Shown: positions 38,103 through 47,665, counted from the stretch's first letter. The stretch is 64,000 nt of DNA from Pseudohalioglobus sediminis (GCF_008370495.1 NZ_VTUX01000008.1:124001-188000), one strand, 5' to 3'. Program-made: numbers and translations. The notes: a model not told the origin generated them from the sequence alone.

Positions 38103-38732
38103 ATGAAACTGTATACCTACGACCCAGCCCCCAGCCCCCAGCGCCTCACTCACTTCATGCGCTACAAAGGTATCGAGATCGATACCCAGCAGATCGACAT
38201 GATGGGGGGCGAACATCTCGGTGATGAGTACCGCGCTATCGTACCCGAGCGCACGGTCCCCGCGCTGGTGCTCGACGACGGCACCGTGCTCGCCGAAGTC
38301 ATCGGTATCTGTACCTATCTCGAGGCCCTGTACCCGGAAAAACCGCTACTGGGCGCCACCGCGCTGGAAAAGGGCCTGGTCAGCTGCTGGGACCACAAGG
38401 TGCTGACCATGCTGTTTATGGCCGTTGCCGAGGCCCTGCGCAACAGCAGCCCCGGCTTCAAGGGGCGCGCCCTGCCCGGCCCGCTGGACCTGGAACAGAT
38501 CCCGGCCCTGGCCGAGCGCGGCAAGCTGCGCCTGCAGTGGGGCTGGGAGCAGTTTGACCGCTTCCTGGGCGACGGTCGCCAGTTCCTGGCCGGCGACAAC
38601 ATCTCGCTGGCAGATATCGACCTGTCGGTCTGTGCCGGCTTCTCCGGCTGGGTGAAGTGTTCACCGCCGGAGGAACTCGGCAATCTCCATGGCTACCTCG
38701 ACAGGGTCAGCACCGAGCTGGGCAAAGCCTAG
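38103..38732 (+). CDS. Glutathione S-transferase family protein
   Basis: A 209-aa protein with an N-terminal thioredoxin-like domain (MKLYTYDPAPSPQRL; cis-Pro motif ERTVPALVLDDG; AEVIGICTYLE) and an all-helical C-terminal domain. The Ser in PSPQR may be the catalytic residue that binds glutathione. Conjugation or isomerisation activity cannot be told from sequence. It stands alone between the cytochrome and the envelope transport operon. Confidence 0.85.
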   Translation: MKLYTYDPAPSPQRLTHFMRYKGIEIDTQQIDMMGGEHLGDEYRAIVPERTVPALVLDDGTVLAEVIGICTYLEALYPEKPLLGATALEKGLVSCWDHKVLTMLFMAVAEALRNSSPGFKGRALPGPLDLEQIPALAERGKLRLQWGWEQFDRFLGDGRQFLAGDNISLADIDLSVCAGFSGWVKCSPPEELGNLHGYLDRVSTELGKA

Positions 38733-38763
38733 CGCCCTGCGCGCGGCGGCAGGGCCACAGCGG

Positions 38764-40008
38764 CTAGAAGTAGTAGGCCAGCTGGGCAAACAGGCCCGGG
38801 CCGCTGCCCAGGTTGAGTTCATCCCCGGTGATTTCCAGCCCGCCGAATTCAGTGCCGGCGGGGCCAAGGGGCAGGTTCAGCGCCCCCAGCAGCTGCCAGT
38901 CCTGCGCCAGGTCCCATTGCAACACCAGTTGCGCCAGCGCGGAGTTATCGCCGAGGTTGTAAAACAGCGTCGGGGTGACATTCAGCAGCGGGTTCACCTC
39001 GACCAGCAGTGAACCCGCCAGGTAGTGACGGCCCAGGGTAAATAGTTCACCGCGCTCCAGCCGCTGCAGCAGATCTGTTGCCGCGGCCAGATTCTCAGCG
39101 CTGTAGTCCGCTTCGCGCAGGCCGAAGCCGTTGAAGAAATACTCCGCCACAGCGCTGACGTTGCGCCCGCCCCAGACCCAGGAATAGGACCAGTTGATGA
39201 CCGCGCTGGCTACCCAGCCGTCACTGGCATCGGTGAGCAGCAGGTCACCGCGCAACACCGCATCACCGGTATTGAGCACCCCGCCGACCCCCAGCTGCAA
39301 CTGGTCGAAGTGCTCCGCCAGCAGCAGGTCGTACTCTTGCTCCAGGCCGAAGCCATGGTACTTGAGCGCGGTGGAACTGACCTCGCTGGTCACATCGCCC
39401 CGGGCGTCGCGCCGCTGCACCCGCACCAGTTGCCAGTCACTGCCGGAGTCCAGCAGGTACTGGCCGTAGAGCATGTCATCACCCACCTTGTATTCCGTGT
39501 CGATGGCCGCCGGGTCGAAGGGATTGAAGAAGTCCATAGGGTTATAGATCAGGCCATTGCCCCAGCTGACCGCCTGCCGGCCGAGACGAAGCACAGTCTT
39601 GTCACCGCTCCAGGAGGCCGCCAGGCGATCCAGCCGCTGCACCCAGAGCGAGTCGTCATCGCTGGATATCTCGTGGCTCAGGTCCCACCAGCGGCGCTCG
39701 TCATCCGGCAGCGGCGGCGGCAGGAGCCAGCCTGCCTGCCCACTGTTTGCCAGTTCCACGGCATCGCCACGGCGCGCCAGCAACTGGTAGTCCGCCTCCC
39801 AGGCCAGTGGCCCGGTGCGGGTGCGCAACTTGAGACGCAGGCTGCCGGCCTGGTCATGGGCCACCGCGCCGACCGGCTCACGGAAGGCGCTGTCTTCGGG
39901 GTAGGTCAGCGTCTGCCAGCGCGCCTTGACGTGCCCGCCCTGCAACCAGTCGGGCGCCGCCAGGGCAAGCGGGGGCAACAGTGCCAGCGCGCACAACAGG
40001 CGGCGCAT
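38764..40008 (-). CDS. Predicted outer-membrane beta-barrel of the LolA-like operon
   Basis: A 414-aa protein with a signal peptide (MRRLLCALALLPPLALAA) and a long series of amphipathic strands ending in a C-terminal aromatic (QLAYYF), the usual barrel-assembly signal. Trp/Tyr-rich turns such as YNPMDFFNPFDP and RLGRQAVSWGNGLIYN resemble DUF1302-like and other outer-membrane channel proteins. It overlaps the upstream ATPase gene by one base and is the last gene of a five-gene operon. It could be the outer-membrane end of the transport path. Confidence 0.65.
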   Translation of the reverse strand: MRRLLCALALLPPLALAAPDWLQGGHVKARWQTLTYPEDSAFREPVGAVAHDQAGSLRLKLRTRTGPLAWEADYQLLARRGDAVELANSGQAGWLLPPPLPDDERRWWDLSHEISSDDDSLWVQRLDRLAASWSGDKTVLRLGRQAVSWGNGLIYNPMDFFNPFDPAAIDTEYKVGDDMLYGQYLLDSGSDWQLVRVQRRDARGDVTSEVSSTALKYHGFGLEQEYDLLLAEHFDQLQLGVGGVLNTGDAVLRGDLLLTDASDGWVASAVINWSYSWVWGGRNVSAVAEYFFNGFGLREADYSAENLAAATDLLQRLERGELFTLGRHYLAGSLLVEVNPLLNVTPTLFYNLGDNSALAQLVLQWDLAQDWQLLGALNLPLGPAGTEFGGLEITGDELNLGSGPGLFAQLAYYF

Positions 40009-40715
40009 CAGGCCGGCTCCATACCCTGGGGCTGCTGCGCCTGGTCGCTGACAATACGACCATCCTGCATACGGATCAGGCGCCGCGCGTACCCCATCAC
40101 CCGCACATCGTGGGTTGAGATGACGAAGGTCACACCGCGCTCCTCGTTGAGGGCAACGAAGAGCTCCATCAGCTGCGCGGCACTGTGGGTATCGAGGTTG
40201 GCAGTCGGTTCATCTGCCAGCACCAGTCGCGGCTTGCTGGCAATCGCCCGTGCCACCGCCACGCGCTGCTGCTGGCCGCCGGAGAGTTCAGAGGGCAGGC
40301 GACCCTCCATGCCGGCCAGCCCGACCTCGGCAAGGACATCGTCCGCCAGCGCCCGCCGTTGCGCGGCGGGCATACCCTGCACCTGCATGATGAACTCGAC
40401 GTTCTCCCGCGCCGACAGCACCGGGATCAGGTTATAGGCCTGGAATACAAAGCCGATATGGTTGAGCCGCAGGTTCGCCAGCGCACTCTTGCTCATGGTA
40501 TCCAGGCGTTGTTCACCCACGCTGATGGCGCCGCTGTCCGGCGTATCGAGACCACCCATGGCATTGAGCAGCGTGGTCTTGCCGGAACCCGAGGGTCCGG
40601 AAAGGCACACGAACTCGCCGGCATCGATGGCGAGGCTGACCCGGTCCAGGCCGGTGATGACTTCATCGCCCTGCCTGAAGGTCTTGCACAGTTCCTTGCA
40701 GATGATCGCACTCAT
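40008..40715 (-). CDS. ABC transporter ATPase (LolD/MacB type)
   Basis: A 235-aa ATPase. Walker A is GPSGSGKTT (near residue 41), the Q-loop is in GFVFQAYNLIP, the signature is LSGGQQQR, and Walker B is LVLADEPTANLD with FVISTHD for the H-loop. The sequence is of the LolD/FtsE/MacB class that powers MacB-like permeases rather than importers. It lies 11 bp after permease 2 and overlaps the barrel gene by one base. Confidence 0.9.
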   Translation of the reverse strand: MSAIICKELCKTFRQGDEVITGLDRVSLAIDAGEFVCLSGPSGSGKTTLLNAMGGLDTPDSGAISVGEQRLDTMSKSALANLRLNHIGFVFQAYNLIPVLSARENVEFIMQVQGMPAAQRRALADDVLAEVGLAGMEGRLPSELSGGQQQRVAVARAIASKPRLVLADEPTANLDTHSAAQLMELFVALNEERGVTFVISTHDVRVMGYARRLIRMQDGRIVSDQAQQPQGMEPA

Positions 40716-40726
40716 AATCGTTTCCG

Positions 40727-41959
40727 TCAGGTCTTGTTCAGGGCGCGCACCGGGTCCAGCCGCGCGGCTCGCCAGGCCGGCAGCAGGCTCGCCAGCAGGC
40801 CCAGTACCACCACTACCGCAGTGGCCATCAGCATATCTTCCACCGCCAGCGCGGGGTACAGGACGGTGCCCATGCCCATCATTTCCATGCCCTCGGCGAC
40901 ACCGGAAACATCAATCCCGGATTCCAGCGGTTTCACCGTCAGCCACGCCAGCAGGTTGCCGGTGGCCAGGCCCAGCAACAGCAGGTACAGGCTCTCCAGC
41001 AGCAACTGGTACAGGATCAGGCTGGGACGCATACCCAGCGCCTGCATCAGCCCGATTTCACGGACCCGCTCGAACACCGCCATGGCCAGCGTATTGACCA
41101 GCCCGAAAGAGAGCACCAGGAATATGATCACCATCATGATGACGGTAAAACCGTCCTGCATGGCCAGCATGCTGCCAAGGAACGGATCCAGCTGCGTCCA
41201 CGTCAGCACTTCGAGTTGCGTGCCAGCAGCCGCGGCGATGCGCGGCGCCCACTCGTCTACCCGGCGGTAGTCGCCACCGCTGACAGCCACTTCCGACACC
41301 CGCTCACCGATACCGAGCATGCCCTGCACGGTATTGCGCGCGGCGTAGACATACTGCTCCTCGGTACTGGCCAGCCTTGCCCGGTATATACCCACCACGC
41401 GAGCCCCGCGGTCGGCCACATCGTTCTGCGGGTCCTGTGACATGATCACCACGCGCTTGCCCAGTTCCGTGTCCAGCTTGCGTGCCAGGCTGGCGCCCAG
41501 TACCAGCCCGCGATCATCGCTGTCGGCCAGGAACCTGCCCTGTACTATCTGCTCGGGCAGTGAGCCCAGCTCGCTCTCGGCGTCGGGATCAACGCCCAGC
41601 AGGGTGACGCCGCGGCTGTCACGCTCACTGGCAATCACCGCCGGCACCCGCACCCTGCCCGCCCAGGCCTCGACCGGTGGCTGCTGCAGCGCGGCCAAGA
41701 GCTCACCGGAGGGCGCGTCGATACTGTTGGCGACACTGGGGTCGCGGCGGTAGTCGCGGTGGTGAATCTGCACCTCGCCGGGCAGCGTGGCCAGGCCATT
41801 GAGCACCATCTGGTCGGTCATGCCGCGCATCAGCGCCGAAAAAAAGATCATCGCCCACACGCCGGTGGCAATGGCCAGCAACATGACCAGGGTGCGCCTG
41901 TAATTGCGCCACAGGTTGCGCCAGGCGAGCACCACAATGACTCCGCTGCCGCCGGCCAT
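40727..41959 (-). CDS. MacB/FtsX-type ABC permease 2
   Basis: A 410-aa permease with one N-terminal helix (WRNLWRNYRRTLVMLLAIATGV), a large periplasmic domain of about 220 residues, and three C-terminal helices. ATG at 41959 is preferred (a GTG one codon upstream is possible); it overlaps the permease-1 stop by one base. FtsX-like permeases such as LolC/E and MacB move lipids, lipoproteins or peptides in the periplasm by mechanotransmission rather than through the membrane. The partner is permease 1. Confidence 0.85.
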   Translation of the reverse strand: MAGGSGVIVVLAWRNLWRNYRRTLVMLLAIATGVWAMIFFSALMRGMTDQMVLNGLATLPGEVQIHHRDYRRDPSVANSIDAPSGELLAALQQPPVEAWAGRVRVPAVIASERDSRGVTLLGVDPDAESELGSLPEQIVQGRFLADSDDRGLVLGASLARKLDTELGKRVVIMSQDPQNDVADRGARVVGIYRARLASTEEQYVYAARNTVQGMLGIGERVSEVAVSGGDYRRVDEWAPRIAAAAGTQLEVLTWTQLDPFLGSMLAMQDGFTVIMMVIIFLVLSFGLVNTLAMAVFERVREIGLMQALGMRPSLILYQLLLESLYLLLLGLATGNLLAWLTVKPLESGIDVSGVAEGMEMMGMGTVLYPALAVEDMLMATAVVVVLGLLASLLPAWRAARLDPVRALNKT

Positions 41960-43191
41960 CACACCGCCCTCATGGCGGAGACCGGCTGCAGGCGAAACAG
42001 CCGCAGCGCGGGATAGACCGCCGCCAGCAGGGTGAAGCAGAAAACGGTCAGCGGACCCCAGACCAGCGCCGGCAGGCTGACCTGCGGGTACATGCGGTCA
42101 TCCATGTTGAAGCGCGCGGCCATCTCCTCCATACCGGGGTAGGTAAAACCGAACACCGCCAGGTACCAGATCAACAGCGCGCCGAGGAGCAGGCCCAGTG
42201 CCAGCCCCATCAGGGCCATAAGCAGGGTTTCCATGGCCACCAGCCGGGCGAGACGGCCCGGGCTCATCCCCAGCGCCAGCATCACACCGAACTCCCGGGT
42301 CCGTTCCAGCACGGACATCAGCTGGGTATTGAGTACGCTGAACGCGACCAGCACCACCAGCACCGCGTACATGAAACCGTTGCTGACCAGGTCCGACTGT
42401 ATCGCCTGGCGCAGCCCCGGCTGCAGGGCATCCCAGTCCAGCACGCGCAGCTCTTCACTGTGGCCCATGATCTGCCCGCGCACGTCTGCCACGGCAGCGG
42501 GCACCGCATCCAGCGAGGGCAGGCGCGCGACCACGGCGTGACCGTGGTCACCCATGGCGAAGGTCTCCTGGAACCAGCCCAGGGGCACCTGCGCCACGCC
42601 GCGATCCAGGTCGTTGATGCCGGTATCGACAATTCCCACCACAGTGGCGATGGCGGCGGCGAATGAACCATCGCGGCCGCTGCCGAGGAAGGTGAGTTCA
42701 TCACCCAGGTCGACCTTCAGGTTGCGCGCCAGCACCGCGCCGATGACGATGGCGTCACTGTCTCCCGGCTGCAAATAACGCCCCTGCGAGACCAGCCCGG
42801 GAAAACTCGACACCAGCGCCTCGGTCTGCGGCTGGACACCGGCAATCAGTACACCGAAGGAGCGCTCTTCACTGGAGGCCAGCGCAAAGGCCTGGCCGCG
42901 GGCAGAAACGGACTCCAGTTTCAGTGTCGTGCGCAGCTGCTCAGCCAGCTGTGCCGCCGCGGGCACACTGTCGCGGATACGCTGGTCGCCAAGGAAGTCG
43001 CGGTGCTGCACCTGCAGGTGACCGGTGACCATGGCCAGGCTGTTGTTGATCATCACCTGGTAAGAGCCCAGCTGCAGGGAGATCATGAACACCAGCAACA
43101 CGTTGCAGAACACCATCGCGGCCACCGTCAACCAGGTACGGCGGCTGTGGCGCCAGAGATTGCGCCAGGCCAGGACCCAGTTAACACTCAC
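41959..43191 (-). CDS. MacB/FtsX-type ABC permease 1
   Basis: A 410-aa permease that begins at GTG 43191 (SVNWVLAWRNLWRH); upstream extensions lack conservation. The layout is the same as permease 2: N-terminal helix, large periplasmic domain, then three C-terminal helices (VLVVLVAFSVLNTQLMSVLERTREFGVM). The two are paralogs and probably form a heterodimer. The start codon overlaps the LolA-like gene's stop by four bases (GTGA). Confidence 0.85.
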   Translation of the reverse strand: MSVNWVLAWRNLWRHSRRTWLTVAAMVFCNVLLVFMISLQLGSYQVMINNSLAMVTGHLQVQHRDFLGDQRIRDSVPAAAQLAEQLRTTLKLESVSARGQAFALASSEERSFGVLIAGVQPQTEALVSSFPGLVSQGRYLQPGDSDAIVIGAVLARNLKVDLGDELTFLGSGRDGSFAAAIATVVGIVDTGINDLDRGVAQVPLGWFQETFAMGDHGHAVVARLPSLDAVPAAVADVRGQIMGHSEELRVLDWDALQPGLRQAIQSDLVSNGFMYAVLVVLVAFSVLNTQLMSVLERTREFGVMLALGMSPGRLARLVAMETLLMALMGLALGLLLGALLIWYLAVFGFTYPGMEEMAARFNMDDRMYPQVSLPALVWGPLTVFCFTLLAAVYPALRLFRLQPVSAMRAV

Positions 43192-43934
43192 TGGCGCGGG
43201 TTTCTGAGGCTGGACAGGGTGAACAGGTTGTCCGGCAGCGCCAGGTCGAACTCCACCTGTTCGGTGTGCACCTCGGTCCATTCATCCGGCGTGTCCACCT
43301 TGGCCATGCGCAGGACGGTGGCCACATTGCGCCCGCCCATCTCGCGGATTTCGCTGGCCTTGAGGGTTTTCACCAGCTCACCGTCCTGGTCCCAGAACTG
43401 CTGTTCAAGCAGCACCCAGTCATCGCGTATCACCAACACCTCACGGCCCCAGACTACCGCCGCCTCCTCGTGGGGAATGGATTCGATGGTCCAGAGCGCA
43501 TGCCCCTCGTGCTCCCCCGTGGACAAGAGGGTGTGGGTGTAGTCGTCAATAATCGCGGTGTCCTTGCTGATGTCCTTGTTGGAGAAATCCGAGCCCATCC
43601 AGTTCTGGCTCATCATGGACGAGGGCACCTTGATCACACGGTTTATTTTCGGCGTGTAGGTCCACATATTGCCGTCCACCGACAGGGTGCCGTTGCCGGC
43701 GTCCTTTTTCGGCGCCATCACCCGCACCAGGGTATGCTTGTCGCCCTTGCTCCAGCCCTGCATGGTCATGGTGCGCTCCCAATCCGGGCGATGAATCGTC
43801 ATACTCATTTCCGAATACGACGTCTGCCCGCGATAGTGATCCATGGCCTTGCGAATGATGTCCCGGGCCGTCAATTCCTCAGCCCAGGTCGCAGTGGTGA
43901 TAACCAGCCCCAGAATCACCGCAATCCATCTCAT
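43188..43934 (-). CDS. LolA-like outer membrane lipoprotein-sorting protein
   Basis: A 248-aa protein. The ATG at 43934 begins the signal peptide (MRWIAVILGLVITTATWAEE). The mature chain has MWTYTPKINRVIKVPSSMMSQNWMGSDFS, split here only for reference, the core pattern of the PF17131 LolA-like fold. This fold is an open half-barrel that binds a hydrophobic ligand in the periplasm. It is the first gene of the operon, ahead of two MacB/FtsX permeases. Known PF17131 members are linked to lipid or lipoprotein transport; the cargo here is unknown. Confidence 0.8.
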   Translation of the reverse strand: MRWIAVILGLVITTATWAEELTARDIIRKAMDHYRGQTSYSEMSMTIHRPDWERTMTMQGWSKGDKHTLVRVMAPKKDAGNGTLSVDGNMWTYTPKINRVIKVPSSMMSQNWMGSDFSNKDISKDTAIIDDYTHTLLSTGEHEGHALWTIESIPHEEAAVVWGREVLVIRDDWVLLEQQFWDQDGELVKTLKASEIREMGGRNVATVLRMAKVDTPDEWTEVHTEQVEFDLALPDNLFTLSSLRNPRQ

Positions 43935-44038
43935 ACCACTTACTCCTTTCGCCGCTACAGACAGTGTAAACAATCCTGGGGGGCGAGGGCATGCCGGAAT
44001 TTGATGATCCGTTAGCGCACGGCCTGCGCTATAAAAAG

Positions 44039-45112
44039 ATGATGCCAACTCGTCGCCGCAAGACCCGTATCACCTTGTTGCTCCCGCTGCTGCCGGCCAT
44101 GTTGCTCGCCGGCTGCGGCGGGGGCGGCGTGGATGCGCCTTTCCTCGAGTACCTGCAACGCCTGCAGCGCACACTGGAGGTCACCCCCGGTGCCCGGGGC
44201 GTGCCGGCACCGGTGCCTCGCAGGCCGCGATCAGGAGAGCTGCGCATTGCTATCGATAGCGGCAGCCTCGGCACCCTCGATTTCCTCGACCTGCGCGGCT
44301 GCGAGCTGCAGGTGACCGTGGGCAAGCAGAACAGCAGCCTGGGCAAGCTGGCGAGGGATTCGCAACGATTGTTGCTGGCCCTGGAGTTCCTGCGCCTGGC
44401 ACCACCCTGCATCGAGCTGTTGCGCGAGCAGGGCGATACCCAACTGGCGCAATCGCTGGGCGCCGCGGTGGCGCTGAAACAGCAGCAGCTCCCGGCGATG
44501 ATTTTCAACGCCACCCTGGGCAGCGAGGAATTCGGCGCGCTGTGGCGGCCGGCCAAGCTGCCGGCGGACTACCCCGCCACCACGTCCAGTGCCGTGGTCA
44601 CAGCCCTGGAGCGCATCAGCGCGTCCGGCCAGCGCTGGCTGGAGGGGGATTACCGCGCCGACAATCTTGCCTTCGAACTGCTACTGAGCGATATCAGCCG
44701 CGGTGACGGTGGCCAGTTGTGGCGCGCCCTGGCCCACCAGGCCAACTGGCTGCAGCAGGCCGATTCGCTGCTGCAACGGCGCGCCGCCGCGGGCCCGCTT
44801 TGCAGCGCACGCGTACGCCCCGCTGCGGCGGAGATACTGCCCAACGTGGTGCGCAAGTTTTTCGTCGAAGGAATCCAGCCGCGAGCGGCTCGTCTCGGGC
44901 GCCGCTACCACGACCTGCTGCCGCCGGTGATGGCGCTGGAAGCCAGCCTGGAGCCAGTGCTGCCCGAGGCCTACCGGCAGTGGCACCGACAGCGCGACAG
45001 CGACATGCAGGCACTCAGCCTGGCCCCGCGAGAGCATGTTGCGCAACTGCAACAGCTGCTGCAAAGCTGCGAGGACACTGCCGCCGGCGCGCCGCTTGCG
45101 GCCGCCCGCTGA
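44039..45112 (+). CDS. DUF3080 family lipoprotein
   Basis: A protein of about 357 aa, divergent from the LolA-like gene. The start is ATG 44039 or the adjacent ATG at 44042, since the region just after is the signal peptide (RRRKTRITLLLPLLPAMLLAGC). The lipobox is LAGC. FLEYLQRLQRTLEV and CELQVTVGKQNSSLGKLA match the DUF3080 family of gammaproteobacterial lipoproteins. The mature part is helical with a few Cys. Function is unknown; the DUF4136 lipoprotein follows 99 bp later. Confidence 0.7.
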   Translation: MMPTRRRKTRITLLLPLLPAMLLAGCGGGGVDAPFLEYLQRLQRTLEVTPGARGVPAPVPRRPRSGELRIAIDSGSLGTLDFLDLRGCELQVTVGKQNSSLGKLARDSQRLLLALEFLRLAPPCIELLREQGDTQLAQSLGAAVALKQQQLPAMIFNATLGSEEFGALWRPAKLPADYPATTSSAVVTALERISASGQRWLEGDYRADNLAFELLLSDISRGDGGQLWRALAHQANWLQQADSLLQRRAAAGPLCSARVRPAAAEILPNVVRKFFVEGIQPRAARLGRRYHDLLPPVMALEASLEPVLPEAYRQWHRQRDSDMQALSLAPREHVAQLQQLLQSCEDTAAGAPLAAAR

Positions 45113-45211
45113 CGGCCCGCCGCAGTGCACCGCAGCAAGGCCATGCGGGACCCTGCTATTAGTCGCATAAATTGGCTACACTATGCCGCCTGTCAATAAA
45201 CGGAGTCTCAC

Positions 45212-45817
45212 ATGACCGCCCCCCTGAAACGCCTGTTCGCCAGTTTCGGTGTTCTCAGCGCCGCCTTGTTCCTCGGCGCCTGCAGCACCACACCCACAGC
45301 CGATGTGGATTTCAAGCAAGACTACGACTTCGCCCAGGTCCGCACGATCGGTTTCTACGACCAGTCGGGTGAGGTGTTCGGCGACAACCCCCTGCAGCTG
45401 AGCGATTTCCAGAAAGAGCGCATTGACGAGGCCCTGGCGCTGGAACTGCGCAAACGCGGTTTCAGCATCACCACGGACGCCGCCGAGGCCGACCTGTTGC
45501 TGAGCTGGCACCTGGGCACGCAGCACAAGACCGATGTGCGTACCTATGAGACACCCACAATGGGCATGGGCTACGGGCGTTATGGCGGCTACAACCGCTA
45601 CAGTATGTACAGCTGCTGGAACTGCACCAACACCGAGGTGCGGGTCAGCAACTATACCGAGGGCACGTTCATTATCGACATGATCGACCCGAAGATGGGC
45701 AAGAGCGTGTGGCGCAGTGTCACCCAGTCCAAGCTCAAGGGTAAGAAAGACGAGGACGAGCCCGGCGAAATCAACGAGGCCGCCAACATCGTACTGGGCA
45801 ATTTCCCGCCGCTTTAA
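45212..45817 (+). CDS. DUF4136 family lipoprotein
   Basis: A 201-aa lipoprotein (signal MTAPLKRLFASFGVLSAALF; lipobox GAC at residue ~24). The core has YDFAQVRTIGFYD and RIDEALALELRKRGF, which fit the DUF4136 fold, followed by a Gly/Tyr-rich loop (GMGYGRYGGYNRYSMYSCW). The end is DMIDPKMGKSVWRSVT. Proteins of this family sit in the periplasm or outer membrane with unknown function. Confidence 0.8.
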   Translation: MTAPLKRLFASFGVLSAALFLGACSTTPTADVDFKQDYDFAQVRTIGFYDQSGEVFGDNPLQLSDFQKERIDEALALELRKRGFSITTDAAEADLLLSWHLGTQHKTDVRTYETPTMGMGYGRYGGYNRYSMYSCWNCTNTEVRVSNYTEGTFIIDMIDPKMGKSVWRSVTQSKLKGKKDEDEPGEINEAANIVLGNFPPL

Positions 45818-45823
45818 ACACTG

Positions 45824-45841
45824 GCCGGGCCGCGGCCCGGC
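45824..45841. terminator. GC-only palindrome between convergent genes
   Basis: GCCGGGCC-GC-GGCCCGGC is a perfect inverted repeat in the gap between the DUF4136 stop and the GH3 stop at 45899. It has no T-tract on either side, so it may be a weak bidirectional terminator or simply a structured spacer. Confidence 0.4.
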
Positions 45842-45898
45842 GCTGACGCAACGCGTCTTTCAGCACAGCGGCCTGCGCCGCTGCGCTACCAGGCCTCC

Positions 45899-47593
45899 TC
45901 AGCTTCCGTTCTGGAGCCTGACCGGCAACTGCCCATCGGGTGTGCGGGCACCGGTCAACACGTCTGCCAACGCGCAATAGGCCGGCCCCGGAGCGCCGCC
46001 AAAGCCCAGCGGCGCAGCATCGTAGGTTGCCAACACCGTGTCAGCGAGGTCGGCATATTCCGCCGCCGGATAGGGCGACTGCAACAGGATGACGACGCGC
46101 TCCCTGCCCTCGGCCAGGCGCAATAGCTGTTTCTGCACCGAGGCCGGACTCCTGTCGTCCAGGCTCGCCAGGTCCTCCGCTCCCCCGATATCGACCGCGC
46201 CAGGCGCAGGCTCACTCACTCCCACCACGTAGATATCCGCCGCGGCGACGCCGGCGGATTCTGCCTGTGCGTCAAATTGTTCCAGCGCCTGCCAGCTGAT
46301 GCGCAGGCCCGGCTCACAGCGCTCCAGGGCGGCCACCAGAGCCCGGGCGCTAGCTGCTGTGGGCATAAGCAGGTGCACGCGGCTATTGCCTGCAAGGGAA
46401 ACCAGCGATCCGTGCAGCAGGGTCACGCTGTGCCCGGCGATCCTGCGCTCCAGCGCCAGGTGCTCGGCACAGGCAATGCGCTCGGCGGCGCCCGTGGTGC
46501 TTGCCGGCAGGCAGTAGCGCTGCTGTGCAGCCTGCACCCGGGACGCGGACTCGCGGATTTCCGACTCGTCCAGGTCGCCGCTGCGCACGGCGCCCGCCAC
46601 TGCCGCGACCAGTTCCTCAAGTTGCACCAGGCTCTGTGCCGACCTGACCCGCAGCGGCATCAGCGCGATATCCACCCCGGCTCTGAAACAGGCCAGAACC
46701 GCGTCCACCGGACTCATCAGCTCGCTGATGGCCGCCATATCCAGGGCGTCGCTGATCACCACGCCGCCATAGCCCCAGTCATTGCGCAGCAGGTCAGTCA
46801 GCAGCGCCCGCGACAGGGTGGCCGGGCGGACCACCCCGGTACCTGGCAGCGTGCTCGCGTCCAGCGCCGGGTACTGGATGTGCGCCGTCATCACCATGGC
46901 CGGCGGGGCACTGCGGATCACCGCGGCAAAGGGCGCCAGGTCGATCTCGCGGGCCGCCTGCGCATCGCGCGCCACGCAGGGCAGGTCCGTATGGCTGTCG
47001 AGGCTGGTGTCGCCGTGCCCGGGGAAGTGCTTGACCGCCGCCGCCACGCCAGCCTCCTGCAGGCCGCGCACCACCGCCGCGCCCAGGGTCGCCACCAGAG
47101 TCGGCTCATCGGCAAAGGCGCGCACGTTGATTACCGGGTTGGCGGGGTTGCTGTTCACGTCCAGCGTGGGCGCGAAGTTCACATTGATACCCAGCGCCGC
47201 CAGTTCCTCGCCCTGGGCCCTGCCCATGGCCCGGGCCAGTTCTTCGCGCGCCTGCGCAGCGCAGGCCGCCAGTGCCATATTGCCGCTGAAGCTGGTGACC
47301 TGGTCGCGCGGCAGGCGCGTGACCCGACCGCCTTCCTGGTCCACCGCGATGAGCACCTCGGCGCCGAGCACGCGCCGGACCTGGTCGGTCAGGGCGCGAC
47401 ACTGCGCCACTGAATCAATATTCTCCCGAAACAGGATCACCCCGCCCGGTGCGAGCGCCGCCAGCCCCTGCTCCAGGGCCGCCGGCAGCCGGGTGACCGG
47501 CGCGCTCCCGGCGCCGTCATCGAAGAAGCGGATATCCAGCATCAGCTTGCGGGCGATGCACTGTTCCAGGGTCATCTCGTCTTTGTCTGCCAT
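45899..47593 (-). CDS. Glycoside hydrolase family 3 (beta-N-acetylhexosaminidase-like)
   Basis: A 564-aa protein. The N-terminal domain has DQEGGRVTR (residues 85-93), KHFPGHGDT (188-196) and a nucleophile in VVISDALDMAAI. These are the motifs of NagZ-type GH3 enzymes that remove N-acetylglucosamine from peptidoglycan fragments. It is far longer than NagZ (about 340 aa); the extra ~200 residues form a GH3 C-terminal domain. No signal peptide is visible, so it is probably cytoplasmic. It is divergent from murA, a cell-wall gene, but this is loose context. Confidence 0.8.
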   Translation of the reverse strand: MADKDEMTLEQCIARKLMLDIRFFDDGAGSAPVTRLPAALEQGLAALAPGGVILFRENIDSVAQCRALTDQVRRVLGAEVLIAVDQEGGRVTRLPRDQVTSFSGNMALAACAAQAREELARAMGRAQGEELAALGINVNFAPTLDVNSNPANPVINVRAFADEPTLVATLGAAVVRGLQEAGVAAAVKHFPGHGDTSLDSHTDLPCVARDAQAAREIDLAPFAAVIRSAPPAMVMTAHIQYPALDASTLPGTGVVRPATLSRALLTDLLRNDWGYGGVVISDALDMAAISELMSPVDAVLACFRAGVDIALMPLRVRSAQSLVQLEELVAAVAGAVRSGDLDESEIRESASRVQAAQQRYCLPASTTGAAERIACAEHLALERRIAGHSVTLLHGSLVSLAGNSRVHLLMPTAASARALVAALERCEPGLRISWQALEQFDAQAESAGVAAADIYVVGVSEPAPGAVDIGGAEDLASLDDRSPASVQKQLLRLAEGRERVVILLQSPYPAAEYADLADTVLATYDAAPLGFGGAPGPAYCALADVLTGARTPDGQLPVRLQNGS

Positions 47594-47614
47594 ATCGGCG
47601 GCTTGTCACATCCG

Positions 47615-47665
47615 GTTGCCAGGGCCGCTCCCACAATACCGCCTGCGACGGGACAGGGAAACCGG
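47615..47665. repeat. Degenerate REP-like fragment upstream of the GH3 gene
   Basis: GGGCCGCTCCCACAATACCG resembles the right-hand arm of the repeat cluster (GGCCGCTCCTACAA), and GCGACGGGACAGGGAAACCGGCG recalls its middle segment. The match is imperfect and the arms are scrambled, so this is a low-confidence remnant. Confidence 0.35.
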
